NCBI RefSeq assembly: GCF_022348085.1
Contig: NZ_JAKRFN010000024.1
Location: 1 to 64,000, forward strand
Length of the DNA: 64,000 nt
Direction of reading: 5' to 3'
Source: Mycobacterium sp. PSTR-4-N
GTDB taxonomy: Bacteria; Actinomycetota; Actinomycetes; Mycobacteriales; Mycobacteriaceae
The notes beneath the pieces were generated by a model that was not told where the DNA came from, did not search any database, and saw only the letters and a list, made by a program, of their open reading frames with translations. Position 1 is the first letter of the stretch, and the number at the start of each line of letters is the position of its first letter. The position numbers were made by a program, and so were the translations under genes. Positions 58,033 to 64,000 of the stretch are shown one piece after another.

Positions 58033-58347
58033 TCAGGGACGGAGCTGACCCTTGGCCGGGTCGCCGGCGACCACGGGGGCGAGCATCTTGATGTCGGGGG
58101 CGCCGTCGAGGAGCTCGCCGATGGTGCCGAACAGCGTGCCGACCGCCGGTGCGGAACCATGGGCCTTGAGGGCGTCCGCATCGGCCCACTGCTCCACGAA
58201 CACGAACGTGCCGTCCGCCTCGTGCAGGGCGTAGAGCTCGCAACCGGGCTCGTCGTGCACGGCCTCGATCGCCTTCTTGCAGGCATCGCGGACGGAGTCC
58301 ACGGACTCGGGTTTGGCGATCATGGTCGCGACGACGACGACAGGCAT
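58033..58347 (-). CDS. antibiotic biosynthesis monooxygenase (ABM) domain protein
   Basis: 104-residue dimeric alpha/beta barrel protein (VVVVATMIAKPESVDSVRDACKKAI, EPGCELYALHEADGTFVFVEQWADADALKAH). Similar small enzymes oxidise quinol-like or heme-like substrates; here unknown. ATG 58347 with GAGGAG 6 nt upstream is a strong start. First gene of the cluster. Confidence 0.87.
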   Translation of the reverse strand: MPVVVVATMIAKPESVDSVRDACKKAIEAVHDEPGCELYALHEADGTFVFVEQWADADALKAHGSAPAVGTLFGTIGELLDGAPDIKMLAPVVAGDPAKGQLRP

Positions 58348-58497
58348 GGGGGACTCCTCTTCGAGCGGGACTGAACAGGGCTCACCGTACTGTCTGCTGC
58401 CGGCGGTGTCGGCGGGCCACACCCGATCGTCGCCCGAGGCCTGCCGAGACCTATCTGTGACCTGTGTGGCAGATGGTGCATCTGGGGCCTGTGCGAC

Positions 58498-58503
58498 TAG
58501 GCT
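58498..58503 (+). promoter_or_regulatory. putative -10 box of ftsK (leaderless)
   Basis: TAGGCT ends 7 nt before ATG 58511. This supports the ATG over upstream in-frame starts. Confidence 0.5.
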
Positions 58504-58510
58504 TACCGGC

Positions 58511-61036
<2,526 letters not shown>

Positions 61037-61063
61037 GCTAGGCGCGCCCTATGGCGCCGAGAT

Positions 61064-61108
61064 CGACAAAAAGGCGCGACGCACTCGCACTTTCGCGCCC
61101 GAATGTCG
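61064..61108. terminator. nested stem-loop between convergent ftsK and argA
   Basis: CGACA (61064-61068) pairs with TGTCG (61104-61108), and inside it GGCGCGA (61073-61079) pairs with TCGCGCC (61093-61099) over a 13-nt loop. An A-run (AAAAA, 61068-61072) on the left arm would read as a T-run on argA's strand. Likely bidirectional termination; it also resembles dispersed mycobacterial intergenic repeats. Confidence 0.5.
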
Positions 61109-61117
61109 GTTTGGGCG

Positions 61118-61627
61118 TCAGAGGGTGAGGAGCATTCGGGTATTGCCCAGAATGTTGGGCTTGACGTAGCTCAGGTCCAGGAACTCGGCCACGCCCGTGT
61201 CATAGGACCGGCACATCTCCTCGTAGACCTCCGCGGTCACCGGGGTGCCTTCGATCTCGGCGAAACCGTGCCTGCCGAAGAACTCCGTCTCGAACGTCAG
61301 CACGAAGATCCGCTGCAGCCGCAACTCCTTGGCGACGGCCAACAACTGATCGACGATCGCGTGACCCACGCCGCGGCCCCGTACCTTCGGATGGACGGCC
61401 ACGGTGCGCACCTCACCCAGATCGGACCACAGCACGTGCAGCGCGCCGCACCCGATGACCTCGCCCGCCGCTTCGGCCACCCAGAACTCCTGTACCGACT
61501 CGTAGAGCGTGACCAGGTTCTTCTCGAGAAGGATGCGGCCGGCATAGACGTCGACGAGAGCCTTGATGGCCGGCACGTCGGACGTCCTGGCCCGACGCAC
61601 GACCACCTCATCCGGATCTGAGCTCAC
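61118..61627 (-). CDS. argA: amino-acid N-acetyltransferase (GNAT-type ArgA)
   Basis: 169-residue GNAT enzyme making N-acetylglutamate for arginine synthesis. VVVRRARTSDVPAIKALVDVYAGRILLEKNLVTLYE, the acetyl-CoA site VHPKVRGRGVGHAIVD, and the C-terminal FLDLSYVKPNILGNTRMLL match the mycobacterial short ArgA. GTG 61627 has TACCCT 7 nt upstream. Convergent with ftsK, divergent from pgsA. Confidence 0.92.
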   Translation of the reverse strand: MSSDPDEVVVRRARTSDVPAIKALVDVYAGRILLEKNLVTLYESVQEFWVAEAAGEVIGCGALHVLWSDLGEVRTVAVHPKVRGRGVGHAIVDQLLAVAKELRLQRIFVLTFETEFFGRHGFAEIEGTPVTAEVYEEMCRSYDTGVAEFLDLSYVKPNILGNTRMLLTL

Positions 61628-61634
61628 ACGGGGA

Positions 61635-61640
61635 AGGGTA
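61635..61640 (-). promoter_or_regulatory. putative -10 box of argA (leaderless)
   Basis: TACCCT on the minus strand ends 7 nt before GTG 61627. Confidence 0.45.
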
Positions 61641-61657
61641 TCGGTTCGGGCAACCAG

Positions 61658-61663
61658 TATTCT
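61658..61663 (+). promoter_or_regulatory. putative -10 box of pgsA (leaderless)
   Basis: TATTCT ends 6 nt before GTG 61670. It favours that start over GTG 61664. Confidence 0.45.
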
Positions 61664-61669
61664 GTGTCG

Positions 61670-62266
61670 GTGCCGGGCCGACCACAGACCGATCCTGTGG
61701 TCCCGCGCGCTCGGGTGGCGAATCTGGCCAACGCCTTGACCGGGGTTCGTCTGATCCTGGTTCCGGTGTTCCTGGCTTTCCTTTTCGTCGGTGACGGTCA
61801 CGAATCCTTCTGGCGGGCAATGGCTTTCACTGTTTTCACGGTGGCCGTCATCACCGACCGGCTCGATGGGGCGCTGGCCCGCAGCTACGGCATGGTGACC
61901 GAGTTCGGCACGCTCATCGACCCGCTCGCCGACAAGGCCCTCATCGGCGCGGCGCTGATCGGACTCTCGATACTCGGCGACCTGCCGTGGTGGGTGACCG
62001 CGGTGATCCTGGCCCGCGAACTCGGAGTGACCCTGCTGCGCCTGGTGGTGCTGCGGCACGGCGTCATCCCGGCCAGTCGCGGGGGCAAGCTCAAGACATC
62101 GGTGCAAGCCGTCGCGATCGGGTTGTTCATCCTGCCGCTGTCCGGGGCCTGGTCCACGGGTGCGTGGATCGTCATGCTCGCCGCCGTGGTGCTCACCGTC
62201 CTCACCGGCGCCGACTACTTCATCTCGGCGGTGAGGGACTCCCGTGGCCGACCCGCTCGTCAGTGA
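61670..62266 (+). CDS. pgsA: CDP-alcohol phosphatidyltransferase (PgsA-like)
   Basis: 198-residue membrane enzyme with the full family motif DGxxARx8GxxxDxxxD in DRLDGALARSYGMV and GTLIDPLADK. Five or six transmembrane helices. The likely reaction is CDP-diacylglycerol plus glycerol 3-phosphate to phosphatidylglycerophosphate, but this paralogue (often called pgsA3 in mycobacteria) is not experimentally fixed here. GTG 61670. The end overlaps the CinA gene by 23 bp. Confidence 0.88.
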   Translation: MPGRPQTDPVVPRARVANLANALTGVRLILVPVFLAFLFVGDGHESFWRAMAFTVFTVAVITDRLDGALARSYGMVTEFGTLIDPLADKALIGAALIGLSILGDLPWWVTAVILARELGVTLLRLVVLRHGVIPASRGGKLKTSVQAVAIGLFILPLSGAWSTGAWIVMLAAVVLTVLTGADYFISAVRDSRGRPARQ

Positions 62267-62747
62267 CCCGCTCGTCAGCGACGACGCCCGCTCCCTCGTC
62301 GCCGATCTGACGGTGCGCCGCCAGACCGTGGCCACGGCGGAGTCGCTGACGGCCGGTCTGGTCGCGGCGACGCTCGCGGGCGTGCCGGGAGCGAGCGCGG
62401 TGTTGCGCGGCGGCCTCATCACCTACACCGTCGACACCAAGATCGAGCTCGCCGGCGTCGCCCCCGAACTCCTCGCCGACGTCGGCCCGGTGGCCGAGCC
62501 GACCGCACGGGCCATGGCCGTCGGCGCGCAGCAGCGCTGCAGCGCCACGTGGGGAGTGGGATTGACCGGTGTCGCCGGCCCGGAACCGCACGGCGGGCAT
62601 CCCGTCGGCACGGTGTTCGTCGGGTTCGCGGGACCCGTCGGTGCCGAGGTGCTGGCTCTGCACCTCGACGGCAGCCGCTGGCAGATCCGGATCGCCGCGG
62701 TGCACGCAGCGCTGCAGCGGCTGCGCACACTCATCGAAAACCAGTGA
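62244..62747 (+). CDS. CinA C-terminal-type nicotinamide-nucleotide amidohydrolase
   Basis: 167 residues, stand-alone CinA C-terminal domain (PncC type): VATAESLTAGLVAATLAGVPGASAVLRGGLITYT, GLTGVAGP, PVGTVFVGFAG. Converts NMN to NaMN or acts in pyridine nucleotide repair. GTG 62244 overlaps pgsA. The first residues show a duplicated PLVSD unit (two 15-bp copies), consistent with local slippage. Confidence 0.88.
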   Translation: MADPLVSDPLVSDDARSLVADLTVRRQTVATAESLTAGLVAATLAGVPGASAVLRGGLITYTVDTKIELAGVAPELLADVGPVAEPTARAMAVGAQQRCSATWGVGLTGVAGPEPHGGHPVGTVFVGFAGPVGAEVLALHLDGSRWQIRIAAVHAALQRLRTLIENQ

Positions 62748-62771
62748 GAGAACCAGCGCGCCGGATTCCCG

Positions 62772-62798
62772 GGAACCATCCGGGGTCCGTCGTGCGTT
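62772..62798 (+). promoter_or_regulatory. SigE/SigH-like promoter of clgR
   Basis: GGAACC (62772-62777) and CGTT (62795-62798) separated by 17 bp match ECF sigma consensus (GGAAC-N16-18-CGTT) used by mycobacterial SigE. The site lies 68 bp before the clgR start. SigE control of clgR-pspA is established in M. tuberculosis. A palindrome TTCCCGGGAA overlaps the -35. Confidence 0.65.
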
Positions 62799-62865
62799 GG
62801 CACGGATAGCACGCCACGATGGGGCTGCAAGTGTTGCGGCCCCGAAGCTGACGAAGGAGAGCGCG

Positions 62866-63183
62866 ATGACGACACTGCTGCGCGAAGTGATCGGCGACGT
62901 GTTGCGGCGCGTGCGCGTCGAGCAGGGGCGCACCCTGCGCGAAGTTTCCGATACCGCGCGGGTCAGCCTGGGCTACCTCTCCGAAGTGGAGCGCGGCCGT
63001 AAAGAAGCCTCCAGCGAGCTGCTCAGTGCCATCTGCGGAGCCCTCGACGTCCCGCTGTCCCGCGTGCTGTCCGAAGCCGGCGACGACATGGCGCTCGAGG
63101 AGTCGCGCGCCGAGGTCAGCACCTCCCGGATCGACGCCAGCACCAAGGTGGTCATCCCGCAGGCTGTCATGGCGGTCGCCTGA
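62866..63183 (+). CDS. clgR: transcriptional regulator ClgR
   Basis: 105-residue Xre-family HTH protein (EVIGDVLRRVRVEQGRTLREVSDTARVSLGYLSEVERGRKEASSELL). Activates clp protease and psp genes in response to envelope stress. ATG 62866 is preceded by GAAGGAG 6 nt upstream. It precedes pspA as in M. tuberculosis (clgR-pspA-rv2743c-rv2742c). The C-terminal tail ending VMAVA is typical of a Clp-degraded ClgR. Confidence 0.93.
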   Translation: MTTLLREVIGDVLRRVRVEQGRTLREVSDTARVSLGYLSEVERGRKEASSELLSAICGALDVPLSRVLSEAGDDMALEESRAEVSTSRIDASTKVVIPQAVMAVA

Positions 63184-63303
63184 CCCGGCAGGGGTGTGGC
63201 GAGCTGTCCCGAACCGATAAATTGGGTACCTGCGATGACAGGCGACCCGCGCTGGTGACCCTGTTCCACTGACCCGAGACTTCGAGAAGGCGGAAACGTT
63301 CTC

Positions 63304-64000
63304 ATGGCCAATCCGTTCAGCAAGGCGTGGAAGTACCTGATGGCGCTGTTCAGCTCCAAGGTCGACGAGTACGCCGACCCCAAGGTGCAGATCCAGCAGG
63401 CGATCGAGGAGGCCCAGCGTCAGCACCAGGCGCTGACCCAGCAGGCGGCCCAGGTGATCGGGAACCAGCGCCAGCTCGAGATGCGGCTCAACCGCCAGCT
63501 GGCCGACATCGAGAAGCTCCAGGTCAACGTCCGTCAGGCGCTGACGCTGGCCGATCAGGCCGTCGCCGCCGGGGATGCCGCCAAGGCCACCGAGTACAAC
63601 AACGCGGCCGAGGCATTCGCCGCGCAGCTGGTGACGGCCGAGCAGAGCGTCGAGGACCTCAAGGGCCTGCACGACCAGGCCCTGCAGGCGGCCGGGCAGG
63701 CCAAGAAGGCCGTCGAGCAGAACGCGATGGTGCTGCAGCAGAAGATCGCCGAACGCACCAAGCTGCTCAGCCAGCTCGAGCAGGCCAAGATGCAGGAGCA
63801 GGTGAGCGCGTCCCTGCGGTCGATGAGCGAGATCGCCGCGCCGGGCAGCACGCCCAGCCTCGATGAGGTGCGCGACAAGATCGAACGCCGGTACGCCAAC
63901 GCGATGGGCGCCGCCGAGCTTGCTCAGAACTCGGTGCAGGGCCGCATGATGGAGGTCCAGCAGGCCAGCGTCCAGATGGCCGGCCATTCGCGGCTGGAAC
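63304..64000 (+). CDS. pspA: phage shock protein A / 35 kDa antigen homologue (3' end missing)
   Basis: The N-terminus MANPFSKAWKYLMALFSSKVDEYADPKVQI and the long coiled coil (about residues 30-200, rich in Q, E, A, K) identify PspA, which binds and stabilises the stressed membrane. 232 codons are visible; the reading frame is open at the right edge. ATG 63304 has GAGAAGG upstream. Follows clgR by 120 bp; the gap contains no recognised gene. Confidence 0.94.
   Translation, partial: MANPFSKAWKYLMALFSSKVDEYADPKVQIQQAIEEAQRQHQALTQQAAQVIGNQRQLEMRLNRQLADIEKLQVNVRQALTLADQAVAAGDAAKATEYNNAAEAFAAQLVTAEQSVEDLKGLHDQALQAAGQAKKAVEQNAMVLQQKIAERTKLLSQLEQAKMQEQVSASLRSMSEIAAPGSTPSLDEVRDKIERRYANAMGAAELAQNSVQGRMMEVQQASVQMAGHSRLE

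Noticed and set aside
62244..62280. Two 15-bp repeats at the start of the CinA-like gene as a regulatory repeat
   Set aside because: In frame and coding for PLVSD twice; explained by local duplication in a variable N-terminus.

Overview
The window looks like a chromosomal segment of a high-GC, fast-growing environmental mycobacterium (Mycolicibacterium-like). The evidence is a run of genes in classic mycobacterial order: infB-rbfA-nrnA-dinF-echA16, pptT-truB, mntR/ribF-rpsO, pnp-pepR, ald/aldR, dapB, thyA-dfrA, thyX-dapA-rnj, ftsK/argA, pgsA-cinA-clgR-pspA. GTG starts, 4-bp ATGA/GTGA gene overlaps and leaderless-looking promoters are frequent. No tRNA, rRNA, insertion sequence, CRISPR array or prophage was seen. 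infB is cut at the left edge and pspA at the right edge.

Layout. 1-4.8 kb: translation initiation, ribosome maturation, a nanoRNA/cyclic-dinucleotide phosphodiesterase and a MATE exporter. 4.9-8.9 kb: echA16, two conserved unknown proteins, an S15-type hydrolase and a DUF3558-like membrane protein. 8.9-14.3 kb: metallophosphoesterase-pptT-truB, then the MntR-type repressor divergent from ribF, then rpsO. 14.3-20.4 kb: a methyltransferase, pnp with a structured leader, pepR, and a Tat-exported class A beta-lactamase (blaS). 20.4-22.6 kb: two genes sharing a palindromic operator, then ald and its Lrp-type regulator.

22.6-38.1 kb is a hydrogen-oxidation island. It holds maturation genes hypBA (minus strand) and hypFCDE (plus strand), an AraC-type regulator, and an operon with a DUF1641 protein, the small and large subunits of a group 1h (actinobacterial, high-affinity type) [NiFe] hydrogenase, a C-terminally extended maturation protease, a 66-residue protein, a TPR-like protein, a NifU-Rieske fusion (probable electron carrier, HhyE-like), an NHL-repeat protein and an unassigned protein. 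The inferred role is scavenging of low H2 for the aerobic respiratory chain. The small accessory proteins are the least understood part and the best candidate for new biology. Inverted repeats lie in each promoter region of the island, and a 9-bp-stem hairpin precedes the small-subunit gene.

38.1-64 kb returns to the core: a secreted small protein, a 13E12-family HNH protein under a perfect LexA (SOS) box, dapB, thyA-dfrA plus the alternative thymidylate synthase thyX, an AlkX/YcaQ-like glycosylase, a haloalkane dehalogenase, a deaminase-fold protein, a membrane GGDEF protein, an amino-acid permease with a proline-iminopeptidase-like hydrolase and a GntR regulator, dapA, RNase J, a response regulator lacking its phosphoacceptor Asp, a methyltransferase / mycofactocin-type SDR / small monooxygenase operon, ftsK, argA, pgsA, a CinA-type amidohydrolase, clgR behind a SigE-like promoter, and pspA.

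All functional calls come from reading motifs and gene order; no database search was run.
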